Shown here piece by piece: positions 52,010-62,108 of a DNA stretch of 64,000 bases (position 1 is its first letter; the number at the start of each line of letters is the position of its first letter). The translations under genes and the position numbers were made by a program. The stretch is from Peribacillus kribbensis DSM 17871. Lineage in GTDB: Bacteria; Bacillota; Bacilli; Bacillales; DSM-1321. Location of the stretch: the NCBI RefSeq assembly GCF_000430765.1, contig NZ_KE387237.1, positions 325,117 to 389,116 on the forward strand. Reading direction: 5' to 3'. Under the pieces are notes generated by a model. It worked only from the letters and a program-made list of their open reading frames with translations, was not told the origin of the DNA and searched no databases.

Positions 52010-52543
52010 TTGTCAATTTTAAAAGAAATGGGAAATTACGTTATTCGTACGGGAAAAATAGAAGATGCTGAAGTAACTTTAGACATACAAAAATCGGTAG
52101 TTTGCGAAAGGGAATATCTTATTGCTTATCCAGAAGAGTTTAATAAAACTCCATCACAACAGAGAGAATGGATACAGAGCATATTAGAAAATGAAAATGA
52201 AACTATTATTGTTGCAGAAAAAGATGGTGAAGTTATAGGGTGGATTGTATTTGAAAGTACCCAAAACAGGAAAAGATTGTCGCATACAGGTTCTTTTGGA
52301 ATGTTAATCAGAAACAATTACAGAGGAATGGGAATTGGGAAAATGCTGCTCCAAGTTTTATTAGAATGGGCAGAAAACAATCCTTTAATTGAAAAAGTAA
52401 GTTTAGCAGTCTTTTCAACAAATCATAGAGCAATTTCTTTGTATAAAAAAATGGGGTTTATTGAAGAGGGGCGTAAAATTAACGAATTTAAATTTGATGA
52501 TAATGAATATGTGGATGATATTCTTATGTATAAATTGGTTTAG
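52010..52543 (+). CDS. GNAT-family N-acetyltransferase
   Basis: 177 aa from a TTG after AAGGGGGGATATAG. YVIRTGKIEDAEVTLDIQ, then FGMLIRNNYRGMGIGKMLL (acetyl-CoA loop), VSLAVFSTNHRAISLYKKMG and FIEEGR are clear GNAT motifs, closest to the RimI-like/ribosomal-protein or small-molecule acetyltransferase branch. Acceptor unknown. It is flanked by repeat copies on both sides. Confidence 0.9.
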   Translation: MSILKEMGNYVIRTGKIEDAEVTLDIQKSVVCEREYLIAYPEEFNKTPSQQREWIQSILENENETIIVAEKDGEVIGWIVFESTQNRKRLSHTGSFGMLIRNNYRGMGIGKMLLQVLLEWAENNPLIEKVSLAVFSTNHRAISLYKKMGFIEEGRKINEFKFDDNEYVDDILMYKLV

Positions 52544-52622
52544 TCGTATAATGACACCAAAGAAAATAGGAAAAAATATAGTAAATTGTTCTCAAAGTGC
52601 AAGATTGTGAAGAAATGTACTC

Positions 52623-52706
52623 AAACTAACGGGTGCGTTGAAGAACGGAAGGCTGCTTCGGCAGCCTTTTATTGTTGTTTAACTAAAGGGGTAGTTTAGT
52701 TGAATA
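52623..52706 (+). repeat. Dispersed hairpin repeat, copy 19 (near-consensus)
   Basis: AAACTAACGGGTGCGTTGAA, GGCTGC-TTCG-GCAGCC (52651-52666, stable TTCG loop) with T-run, then TTTAACTAAAGGGGTAGTTT. The clearest terminator version of the family. Confidence 0.85.
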
Positions 52707-52819
52707 ACTGTTGCATAATTCAGTATGAAATCCTTACTTATTTGCAGGAAGTAAGGGTTTTTTGTTGAATAAGTAAAATTACAATATTATGGAAGTTTAT
52801 GCGAATAGGAGAAGTTAAT

Positions 52820-53261
52820 ATGTCTATTATAATGGTTAAAAAAGAATTTAAGTTTGTTGGGTTAAAAGGTAGTGGGGAGTTTGTTAACTTTGGTAATGAA
52901 GTACCCTTGCTTGCATAGCAACTATTAAGTCGCTCAGACGAATCCTAAATCCGACAGAAACAGAAATTGCATTATTTGAGCCTAAAAAGGCTGAGGATCA
53001 TAGGGTAGGTCATTATTATGTAGGATTAATTTTGAATAAAAAATTAAATGAAGTACCAACAGGAATGGAATATATTGAAACAAAAAAAGTTATATAGCTA
53101 CAAGAGGAAATATGTCTAATTTGAGAGAACTTCATTTGAATTTATTGAATTGGGCAGAAGAACAAGGTTCTAAAAGAGATCTCGATTCTTATATTGTCGA
53201 GACATATCACCCTATGGGAGGAGATGAAGAAGTACAGATTTACTTACCAAATCAAGCTTAA
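52820..53261 (+). pseudogene. GyrI-like effector-binding protein, degraded
   Basis: ATG after GGAGAAGTTAAT. Pieces in different frames: MSIIMVKKEFKFVGLKGSGE, stop, ALFEPKKAEDHRVGHYYVGL, stop, and LRELHLNLLNWAEEQGSKRD to EEVQIYLPNQA. Together they match the effector-binding (GyrI-like/AraC C-terminal) domain, as in the intact gene that follows at 53430. At least one stop and two shifts. It was probably a tandem relative. Confidence 0.7.
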
Positions 53262-53286
53262 AATTATCACTCAAAATCCTTATCAA

Positions 53287-53383
53287 CAACAGGGTGCGTT
53301 AGAAAAAAAAGGAGGGCTACTACAGTACCCTTTTTGTTGTTTTACTATTTTTACTATTAAGCAGTTTAGTTGAAAAAGAAGGA
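53287..53383 (+). repeat. Dispersed hairpin repeat, copy 20
   Basis: CAACAGGGTGCGTTAG, GGGCTACTACAGTACCC with T-run, then ATTAAGCAGTTTAGTTG. Confidence 0.65.
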
Positions 53384-53429
53384 ATCTAAATGTTTTTGTA
53401 TAAACTGTCAGCTATAAGGAGGGAGTAAA

Positions 53430-53909
53430 ATGTCAGAAACAACATTACTGTCTAAGACTATTGTAGAACTTGATGAACTAAAGTTAGTAGGTTTTCGAGT
53501 TTTGTGTTCTGATGACCAATATATAATTGAAATACCTAAAGCATCATTGCGTTTGAGTGAGCATATTAGTGAAATTAAACAGGTTGTCAATCCATCACAA
53601 CATTATGGTGCATTTGTTGTTGAAGTTGAAACTGCCGAGAAAGATGGTTATTGGGTTTGTGTTGAAGTAAAAGAGTTTGAGGATATTCCATCTGGTATGA
53701 TAACACTTACAGTCCCTTCTCAATGCTATGCTGTAACAAGACATAAAGGTGCAAATTATAAAATAATGAACTCATATAATGATTTACATAAATGGATTGA
53801 AGATAACAACTATTCAAGACTAAAAGATAAATGGCATTTAGAAAGGTATTATAGTTGGAATGATACAGAAAATGTAGATATAGAGCTTTTTGATACCATA
53901 AATAAATAA
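53430..53909 (+). CDS. GyrI-like effector-binding domain protein
   Basis: 159 aa, ATG after AAGGAGGGAGT. SKTIVELDELKLVGFRVLCS then HYGAFVVEVETAEKDGYWVC, with MITLTVPSQCYAVTRHKGAN and YNDLHKWIEDNNY, is the typical effector-binding fold (SHS2-type double motif) found in GyrI-like and AraC C-terminal proteins. It binds small molecules and has no DNA-binding part. It follows a decayed relative. Ligand unknown. Confidence 0.8.
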   Translation: MSETTLLSKTIVELDELKLVGFRVLCSDDQYIIEIPKASLRLSEHISEIKQVVNPSQHYGAFVVEVETAEKDGYWVCVEVKEFEDIPSGMITLTVPSQCYAVTRHKGANYKIMNSYNDLHKWIEDNNYSRLKDKWHLERYYSWNDTENVDIELFDTINK

Positions 53910-53914
53910 CCTTA

Positions 53915-53936
53915 CTCAACTAAGGGTGCATTAAAA
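53915..53936 (+). repeat. Dispersed hairpin repeat, copy 21 (left half)
   Basis: CTCAACTAAGGGTGCATTA. Confidence 0.5.
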
Positions 53937-53997
53937 TACGGAATTTCAAACTTATTGCCGAATATGTATTTATAACCAATTAGTGGAGAGGTTTTAT

Positions 53998-54087
53998 GTG
54001 GCTCTTATTTGGTTTTTGGTTTTTATCTTGAATGTCTATCAGGGTATACAAAAAACTCCAGAAAACCTGATAGTTAAACAAGAGTGA
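53998..54087 (+). CDS. 29-aa membrane peptide, doubtful
   Basis: GTG 6 bases after GGAGAGG encodes MALIWFLVFILNVYQGIQKT and nine more residues. An ATG at 53997 in another frame gives only 11 codons. It could be the start of a decayed gene; nothing recognisable follows to 54300. Confidence 0.3.
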   Translation: MALIWFLVFILNVYQGIQKTPENLIVKQE

Positions 54088-54301
54088 AATCATAGTGGAC
54101 TAAAACCTTTGAAACCAACTCCATATATTGGGATTGCAGATTATATGGGTAGTGTCTACTCCCAGTAAATTCTAATTTAAAGTTTGAATTGGGTTGGGAG
54201 GAAAAAGGAATGAAGCATCATAGTGAAACTGTTTTCAGAATAACACCTCAATAATTCTTGGACAATAATTCTTAAATAATTCACCAATACTTGGCTTTTT
54301 G

Positions 54302-54350
54302 TTCAACAACGGGTGTGTTAGTTGCAGCAGATTATCTGAGGTAGTCTCAT
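54302..54350 (+). repeat. Dispersed hairpin repeat, copy 22 (left half)
   Basis: TTCAACAACGGGTGTGTTAG then a weak CAGATTATCTG hairpin. Confidence 0.5.
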
Positions 54351-54478
54351 ATTAAAACATCAGAAAAGTACGGACATAAAGGACAAACATGAATAAACAG
54401 CTAAATTAAGAGTCGCAATGGCAAGCTTATTTTGTGCATCAGGAGTTATAAAAACACCCGTATGCTACTAAGACAGGT

Positions 54479-54640
54479 TTAAACTTCAACGTTATAGATC
54501 GGCAAATCAATAACTTCGCCCAATAATTTTATTTGTTCAATAATGTCCCGTTTAACATCCTCATTATTACACCTTGTATATTCTGAGAACAGATAGCCAA
54601 GTTCATTTAAAAATATAAAATACTCCTGATGATCTTTCAT
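54479..54640 (-). CDS. 53-aa hypothetical protein
   Basis: Minus-strand ATG at 54640 encodes MKDHQEYFIFLNELGYLFSE, then YTRCNNEDVKRDIIEQIKLL, ending LPIYNVEV. It is a well-formed helical acidic protein with no internal stops. The ribosome binding site is weak. Amino-acid content is typical of a real gene; no family recognised. Confidence 0.5.
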   Translation of the reverse strand: MKDHQEYFIFLNELGYLFSEYTRCNNEDVKRDIIEQIKLLGEVIDLPIYNVEV

Positions 54641-54756
54641 ACCATTCCACGCTCTCTAAGCAAAAATTTAATACATTATACCCATTACACATTAAATAAA
54701 ACAGGGAAAAATTAACCAGTAAGTATTGAACACAAGGGGTTCTTACTACTTTCTTA

Positions 54757-54818
54757 ACCTAACGGGTGCGTTCGTATTATTATAGTTCATCCAGAACTTT
54801 CTAGTTGAACTTTTTTTA
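54757..54818 (+). repeat. Dispersed hairpin repeat, copy 23 (left half)
   Basis: CCTAACGGGTGCGTTCGTAT then AGTTCATCCAGAACT with T-run. The CGTAT ending matches copy 2 at 16.05 kb. An IS110-type remnant follows. Confidence 0.6.
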
Positions 54819-54832
54819 TTTCAATTTAAGCT

Positions 54833-55160
54833 ATCAGTAGCCAGGGTAGAACGTACGGGGGCGTGGGACATAGATCTCGTCAGCTAAACTGTTCACCCCC
54901 TACTTGTAGAAATATGTTTGAGGCTGGTTGTGACTTAGATCTCGTATAACAAGCGAAGCTATAATACTACTTGGAGGAAAAAGGGGTTACTGGTAAATAT
55001 GCAAAGAGGAGGAGAAAGAATGAACCCAGTTGTGGGTATAGATATTGCTAAAGGAGAAAGTGAAGTTTAGGCTTTTTTAGATAAAGGAAAGCCCTATGGA
55101 AAGAATTTTTCAATTAAGCATACTCATGAAGAATTAGATAGGTTTGTCAAAGGATGAGAA
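54833..55160 (+). mobile_element. IS110-family remnant: left noncoding end plus start of transposase
   Basis: From the ATG at 55020 (after AGGAGGAGAAAG) the frame reads MNPVVGIDIAKGESEV, a TAG, then AFLDKGKPYGKNFSIKHTHE, then a TGA, after which the match ends. This is the N-terminus of an IS110-family DEDD transposase (first catalytic Asp in GIDIAKG). Upstream, 54833-55019 is noncoding and contains two copies of GAC(A/T)TAGATCTCGT at 54867-54880 and 54932-54945, and a GGGGG/CCCCC stem. This is where the IS110 group encodes its bridge RNA. Confidence 0.65.
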
Positions 55161-55201
55161 AATCATTTGTTGCGTGATATTGTTGATGGTGATGTAAGAA
55201 A

Positions 55202-55228
55202 CCACAGGTATAATCCCTGTGGGTTTTT
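55202..55228 (+). terminator. Terminator after the IS110 remnant
   Basis: CCACAGG pairs with CCTGTGG around TATAATC, followed by GTTTTTTG. Confidence 0.8.
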
Positions 55229-55335
55229 TGCATTGTTTAAACATCCATATCGTTTAGAAAAAACTAAAAGGATTATTTACTTTTTTCACTAACCTATTGT
55301 TAAATGCTCAAGTCAATTATAAAGGAGGGCCTTTG

Positions 55336-55572
55336 TTGGAAGAGGTTTACGTTTTGAAGGAGATAAATATTTTAGATTCTGGTGAAAAAGAGTTTTTTGT
55401 AGATGTGTATCACAGTTTACTCGCAGCAGAGAATGACCTTGAAATGCAAATTCTTGAAAGGATTTCAGACTATCAAGCAAGAATAGAGTGGCGTGATGGA
55501 AATGAAGTGAAACTTGTCGACCAGGAGAAAAATATTTACTTGTTTGACATTCAATACAAAGTAATTAGATAA
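55336..55572 (+). CDS. Hypothetical 78-aa protein
   Basis: TTG start shortly after AAAGGAGGG; the longer frame from 55297 would include the ribosome binding site. EEVYVLKEINILDSGEKEFF, then YHSLLAAENDLEMQILERIS, suggest a small alpha/beta protein. No family recognised. Confidence 0.55.
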   Translation: MEEVYVLKEINILDSGEKEFFVDVYHSLLAAENDLEMQILERISDYQARIEWRDGNEVKLVDQEKNIYLFDIQYKVIR

Positions 55573-55918
55573 ATAATTGTAATCACTTGAAGTCGGGTGA
55601 CCGCATGTTCCCTGGTAGGGGTATTATACGACTTCCGGCACCAAGGTAGCAAAAGAATCTGGCTTAGTAGACCCAAATTACGGCAATAAATAAACTTATT
55701 TTTATGGGGTAAAAATGACAGATCTAGTTGGAAATTTTGAAGGAGTTAAGGTATTTCCTGTTTGGCACACATCTATTGTAGGCATATTCATTTTAGGTTT
55801 TGAATTCGGCATCTCCAGTTAATAAGAACTAAGAATTTAATCTTTGTGTATTTTATTAACAAATATGATAGAATTTAACTATTAATTTAATTTTTAATTT
55901 AAACTAAGGAGAATGTCT
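55573..55918. other. Intergenic, with a fragment of the beta-lactamase-fold gene
   Basis: On the minus strand, 55794-55835 encodes FLLTGDAEFKT, almost identical to FLLTGDAEFKS in the decayed ComEC-like gene at 57.1 kb. Nothing else is recognisable. Confidence 0.45.
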
Positions 55919-56104
55919 ATGAGATTGTGCTGCGGGTTTTGTCATGTTGAATTGGAGGATGATGACGTTGTAGTTTTGGATGAATTCAACTTTGTACGGC
56001 ATGAAGAGTGTTTTGATTTACCCAATCATTTAATTAAAGGAATAGATACACTTGATAATATTAGGAGCCGGTTTGGCCTGTTTGAAAAGGAATATCTTCA
56101 TTGA
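55919..56104 (+). CDS. Small zinc-ribbon-like protein
   Basis: 61 aa from the ATG 7 bases after AAGGAGA. MRLCCGFCHVELEDDDVVVL, then NFVRHEECFDL, gives a CxxC...HxxC metal site. Probably a small zinc-binding protein. An ATG at 55913 is too close to the ribosome binding site. No named family. Confidence 0.6.
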   Translation: MRLCCGFCHVELEDDDVVVLDEFNFVRHEECFDLPNHLIKGIDTLDNIRSRFGLFEKEYLH

Positions 56105-56231
56105 ATTCATTTTTTCTCAAATAGAAAAACGCACAAAAATAAATAATATGCCAGCCAGCACGTATTGAACTCCAATTTAAAGGCATTAATTTGGTTTATT
56201 AGCTAAACTGATTTGAAAGTACAAATGGCTG

Positions 56232-56468
56232 TTATAATTTACGTACTAATTCTGTTATGTCATTCTCACCGTCATAAATAACTTTAACAAGTTCAGCATC
56301 ATAAAAATACCCAGATTTCCTCCTCAATAATTTAATCCACGTAAAAGCTGCTAAAGCCGCTTCCTTATCAGGATTTTCATTGAATTTTCTTTTATGTATA
56401 GGAAACGGTCCTCTTTGCAATGAGATTGATCCATTCACCCTTAAAGTAACTTCAATATTAATTGTCAT
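56232..56468 (-). CDS. Hypothetical 78-aa protein
   Basis: ATG after TAGGATGATG on the minus strand. A beta-rich start (MTINIEVTLRVNGSISLQRG), the middle DKEAALAAFTWIKLLRRKSG, and a C-terminal strand. Similar short proteins occur in bacilli without known function. It stands alone. Confidence 0.55.
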   Translation of the reverse strand: MTINIEVTLRVNGSISLQRGPFPIHKRKFNENPDKEAALAAFTWIKLLRRKSGYFYDAELVKVIYDGENDITELVRKL

Positions 56469-56639
56469 TAAACATCATCCTAAAATCATAATTAATATCT
56501 CATCATTATAACATTATACGAAAGTATGTTCTTATTTATAAAGTTTTTTACTAAGAAAACCGGGGTTATTTAGATTTAAATACATAAGGCATAAAGAAAC
56601 CCCTTCCTCCTGAAGGGGTTAAAAAGTATATGATAAAAG

Positions 56640-56864
56640 TTAATCTTCCCAAACATCGGCCATAAGATCGTCAATCTCTTTTCTCAGTTGCATTGTTTCT
56701 TCTTTAAGAACTTTTACGTTCTCACCTGTTATTTCAACTACATCACCAACTGCAGCTTCATCAGGGAACATATCCTTAGGGAAATCGAATGTTTCCCCGC
56801 TGATCTCAACCACAACAATATCACCCTCAAATCGGTCAATGACTCCCTTACGCTTTTTACTCAT
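56640..56864 (-). CDS. DUF3006-domain protein
   Basis: 74 aa. KKRKGVIDRFEGDIVVVEIS then FDFPKDMFPDEAAVGDVVEI is diagnostic for DUF3006, a small beta-barrel family. In bacilli it regularly follows a ComEC/Rec2-like beta-lactamase-fold gene, as here: the stop codon of that gene is one base away on the same strand. Function is unknown. The partner gene is truncated, so this copy may be an orphan. Confidence 0.85.
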   Translation of the reverse strand: MSKKRKGVIDRFEGDIVVVEISGETFDFPKDMFPDEAAVGDVVEITGENVKVLKEETMQLRKEIDDLMADVWED

Positions 56865-56865
56865 A

Positions 56866-57453
56866 TTATTTCACCGTCTTTACTGTAATTGTCTTGCCAT
56901 TCGAGGTAAAAATAATATTTCCGCTTTTATCCGTTCTATAAATTTTAGTCTTAACAGCATTCAGCCTTTTGATGGTTTCCGCTGTTGGGTGCCCATATGA
57001 ATTTTTGCCTACACTGATAGCCGTGTAAGTAGGCCTGGCAATGCTTAAAAACTTGGCACTGGTTGAAGTATTTGCTCCATGATGTCCAACTTTTAACACA
57101 TCTACTTTGGATATTAACTTTTTAGCCATCATGTCATTTTCCGATTTGAATTCGGCATCTCCTGTTAATAAGAACTTTTTAGCTCCATGCTTAACCATTA
57201 GTACGCCACTCCAGTCGTTTAAATCAGACTGTGCGTATGTTTTTACAGGAGCAATAAATTTTATTTCTGTATTCTTATCTTTATCAGGAATAATGACACC
57301 GTTTTGTGCCGTTTTTATGGTCAGCTTTTTACTCTTAACTGCAGTAAGAAAGTTTTTAAATGCTTGTGTGGTATGAGACACCTTTGGTGCATAAACAGAT
57401 TTAACATTAAATGCTTTAATTACCTCATCTAAACCACCAATATGATCAGTTAT
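56866..57453 (-). pseudogene. ComEC/Rec2-like metallo-beta-lactamase-fold protein, N-terminus missing
   Basis: The frame opens after a TAG at about 57454 with TDHIGGLDEVIKAFNVKSVY, part of the zinc motif (DxDHIGG), and continues with FLLTGDAEFKSENDMMAKKL, VGHHGANTS and SYGHPTAETI. The first half, including the HxH motif and any signal peptide, is absent and no start codon precedes. Family members are secreted ComEC-like nucleases or hydrolases. It is truncated at a junction near 57455. Confidence 0.8.
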
Positions 57454-57522
57454 CTAGACGTAGCCTTATATAATCATTGATATCTCAATGTTTTCACTCT
57501 GTATACATATGTACAAAGTTAA

Positions 57523-57540
57523 TGCACCCATTAGTTTAAG
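57523..57540 (-). repeat. Dispersed hairpin repeat, copy 24 (fragment)
   Basis: TTAAACTAATGGGTGCAT on the minus strand. The adjoining GTTTAAGTGTAATTATTCACAA recurs as GTTTAAGTGTAATTTTTCAC at 61153-61174. Confidence 0.45.
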
Positions 57541-57640
57541 TGTAATTATTCACAATCAATAAGTTATCAAATTGTATGCCAAGAAAAAAGCCGAAGTTCC
57601 TATAGGAAGTCGACTTTTTTGTCCATGTGGATACAAAGCA

Positions 57641-58507
<867 letters not shown>

Positions 58508-58527
58508 TTATCAATATAGAATGTCTG

Positions 58528-59688
<1,161 letters not shown>

Positions 59689-59727
59689 TTATAATAAACT
59701 AACTACAATAAGGATAGGGGAGATTTT

Positions 59728-60627
59728 ATGTCTCAACTTATTTATAAACAACAGGAAGAGCTTGCCGATTTAATTAAGGTATATTCCATAGATGATGGTT
59801 CTCGACAAACAGCTATTCCCGGTCTATTTTTCTCCCGTTTTTCTAATGCGATAGGACCAAGTCATGGAGTTCACAATACTTCTTTATGTATTGTGGCACA
59901 AGGAAAAAAGGAGATATGGTTAGCACAGGAGCGATATGAGTACAGTCCTACGGATTACCTCATCACTTCTGTTAATTTGCCGATTACTGGTCAAGTAATG
60001 GAGGCTTCATCTGATATTCCATATTTAGGTCTTAAACTTGAATTTTCACACGAACAAATCTTGGAGGTTCTTCGCAACTCTGATTTAGCATCTGTATCAA
60101 AAGAAAAGACCGAACGTGCTATGTATGTGAACAGTATAAATTCTTCCATGCTCGATGCGGTAATCAGGTTAGTTCGTCTACTGGACAGCCCAGAAGATAT
60201 CCCGGTAATTGCTCCTTTATTCATAAAGGAAATCCTATACAGGGTTCTGCAGGGGAAACATGGAGGAATGCTTAAACAAGCTGCGGTACAAGGCAGTTCT
60301 ACCTATCGAATTAGAGATGTTATTGAGTACATCATTAACCATTATGATGACTCCTTTCGATCAGAAAAACTTGCGAATCTAGCCAATATGAGTGTTCCTT
60401 CGTTTTATAGGTACTTCAAAGAGGTTACCGGTATGAGTCCTATTCAGTTCCAAAAACAACTTAGACTACAGGAAGCCCGCCGCTTGCTATTGTCTGAATC
60501 AACAGACGCTGCTGATGTTTCATTTCGTGTGGGATATGAAAGTCCGTCCCAATTCAGCCGTGAGTATTCACGTATGTTTGGATTTCCACCTATAGAGGAT
60601 ATAAAACGCTTCAGGGTAAAAACATGA
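59728..60627 (+). CDS. AraC-family regulator
   Basis: 299 aa, ATG after AGGGGAGATTTT. The AraC_N-type ligand domain (about 1-190, with GVHNTSLCIVAQGKKEI), then two helix-turn-helix units: EKLANLANMSVPSFYRYFKE and DAADVSFRVGYESPSQFSRE with the usual GFPP end. It is divergent from the two aldo/keto reductases and probably activates them. The 216-base promoter region between them is AT-rich; I see no clear dyad. The ligand is unknown. Confidence 0.9.
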   Translation: MSQLIYKQQEELADLIKVYSIDDGSRQTAIPGLFFSRFSNAIGPSHGVHNTSLCIVAQGKKEIWLAQERYEYSPTDYLITSVNLPITGQVMEASSDIPYLGLKLEFSHEQILEVLRNSDLASVSKEKTERAMYVNSINSSMLDAVIRLVRLLDSPEDIPVIAPLFIKEILYRVLQGKHGGMLKQAAVQGSSTYRIRDVIEYIINHYDDSFRSEKLANLANMSVPSFYRYFKEVTGMSPIQFQKQLRLQEARRLLLSESTDAADVSFRVGYESPSQFSREYSRMFGFPPIEDIKRFRVKT

Positions 60628-60643
60628 ATTTATGTATAAAAAG

Positions 60644-60679
60644 TGCATTAAATCATACCTATGGATTAATGCATTTTTT
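60644..60679 (+). terminator. Terminator after araC
   Basis: TGCATTAA pairs with TTAATGCA around 14 bases, followed by TTTTTTC. Confidence 0.75.
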
Positions 60680-60728
60680 CATTCTGCCCTCTGTATAGAC
60701 CTTTTCCAATGCCTTTAGGCAAACAGTA

Positions 60729-60780
60729 AAAAAGCTGCCGAAGCAGCCATACGTTCTTCAACTAACGCACCCATTAGCCA
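60729..60780 (-). repeat. Dispersed hairpin repeat, copy 25 (minus strand)
   Basis: Minus strand reads GGCTAATGGGTGCGTTAGTT, then GGCTGC-TTCG-GCAGC with T-run. It joins directly to the long repeat copy B. Confidence 0.8.
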
Positions 60781-60986
60781 TCCATGAATCGCACAGATCA
60801 GCGATTCACCACAGAGAATGAAAATAGGTTGTGCAGACTATACTGTTTAATGCTGGAGAAGAAGGTCTTTGAACTATGGTGCCTTAGAGCCCATCCGTTA
60901 GTCTGACTCCAACGACCACGGTGTACCACCGACTGTCGCACCCTTGATGGGTAGCACTCATGGGAGATTAATCCTAATTCTGGTTG
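60766..60986 (-). repeat. Long repeat, copy B (inverted relative to 51718-51957)
   Basis: Reverse complement of copy A, with the blocks ATTAATC, GCGACAGTCGGTGGTACACC, GTGGTCGTTGGAGTCAGACT, AACGGATGGGCTCTA and the TGAATCGC hairpin conserved. Copy B is continuous with a complete hairpin repeat, and copy A with the right half of one, so the two families appear linked. Confidence 0.75.
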
Positions 60987-61329
60987 TTGCTCCAGCTGCA
61001 CTTATTTTACTCCAACGAGAAGGGCCAGAATATTCAAGTCATGTACGACCAATTTTATATCTAACTTTCATGAGGCCCAGCCTCTTTTTAAAAACTTGTT
61101 TTTCTGGGTCTATTTTTGTATGCCTTTTTCCAGTTTTTATTTTCATGGGAGTTTAAGTGTAATTTTTCACAAAGAGATCCAGTCATCTAGTTGACGACAA
61201 TACAAATAAGTCCTTTTCCATATATAACTGATTTAAGCTATTTCTAAAATATTTAATTATGTACAACGTATTATGTAATGAAGAAGAAGCCTCAAAAAAA
61301 TGAGGCTGCCTCAGTACACCATTCTTTTA
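60987..61329. other. Intergenic, no gene supported
   Basis: An open frame of 70 codons starting within copy B (60944) has hydrophobic stretches but no ribosome binding site. AAAATGAGGC-type sequence near 61295 may be a weak terminator for the minus-strand operon. Nothing else. Confidence 0.4.
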
Positions 61330-62070
61330 TTAGAGTTCCTGAATGGTTGGACGAATTATCATCTCATTAATCGCTACATCTGATGGTTGTTCAATAGCAA
61401 ATGATACGGCACGAGCAATGCTTGCAGGCTCGATACCAATTTTACTATCCTCAACGATTGCAGATTTTAATTCTGGGTCTGAAATGGCTTCTAGTAATTC
61501 TGTAGAAATAGTTCCAGGAGAGATAATGGTTGTACGAATATTGTTGCTAGCCTCTTCTATACGAAGACCTTCTGTAATGGCTCGTACAGCAAATTTTGTG
61601 CCACTATAAACTGCACTAGCAGGGAATACTAAGTGACCAGCAATCGAGGAAACGTTAATGATATGTCCTTCTTTTCTTTCTCTCATAGACGGAAGAACAG
61701 CGGCAATACCATAAAGTACACCCCTGATGTTCACATCAATCATCGTATCCCATTCATTAATTTTTCTCTTATGAACAGGTGATAGCGGCATTACTCCTGC
61801 ATTATTGACCATTACATCAATGTTTCCCAACTCTCTAAGAGTATATTCCGCTAACTCCTCCATTTGTTCATGGGAGGCAACATCCGTCACTTTATAAATA
61901 GCTTGACCGCCATTATTTTGAATCTCTTCTTGTAATTTCATTAATCGTTCTTCTCGACGAGCCGCCAATACCAACTTCGCACCTTTAGATGCAAGTTCTT
62001 TTGCAGTAGCTTCTCCAATCCCACTAGAGGCACCTGTAATAATGACCACCTTATCTAGAATATTAGACAT
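61330..62070 (-). CDS. Short-chain dehydrogenase/reductase, second paralogue
   Basis: About 246 aa from the ATG encoding MSNILDKVVIITGASSGIGE; the codons upstream are in frame but weak. TGASSGIG, NNAGVMPL, SSIAGHL...VYSGTKFAV. Very similar to the SDR at 40.1-40.8 kb. It follows an old yellow enzyme gene by 38 bases and is presumably co-transcribed under the MerR regulator at 63.4 kb. Confidence 0.9.
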   Translation of the reverse strand: MSNILDKVVIITGASSGIGEATAKELASKGAKLVLAARREERLMKLQEEIQNNGGQAIYKVTDVASHEQMEELAEYTLRELGNIDVMVNNAGVMPLSPVHKRKINEWDTMIDVNIRGVLYGIAAVLPSMRERKEGHIINVSSIAGHLVFPASAVYSGTKFAVRAITEGLRIEEASNNIRTTIISPGTISTELLEAISDPELKSAIVEDSKIGIEPASIARAVSFAIEQPSDVAINEMIIRPTIQEL

Positions 62071-62108
62071 ATTAAATAACATCCTTTCTTAATAAAAAAG
62101 TTGTAAAA

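Noticed and set aside
7983-54818. Recurring repeats as a CRISPR array
   Set aside because: Copies are hundreds to thousands of bases apart, lie between genes, and have internal hairpins. No cas genes are present.
60944-61156. 70-codon hydrophobic frame after the AraC gene
   Set aside because: It starts inside the long repeat copy B, lacks a ribosome binding site, and its first codons belong to the repeat.
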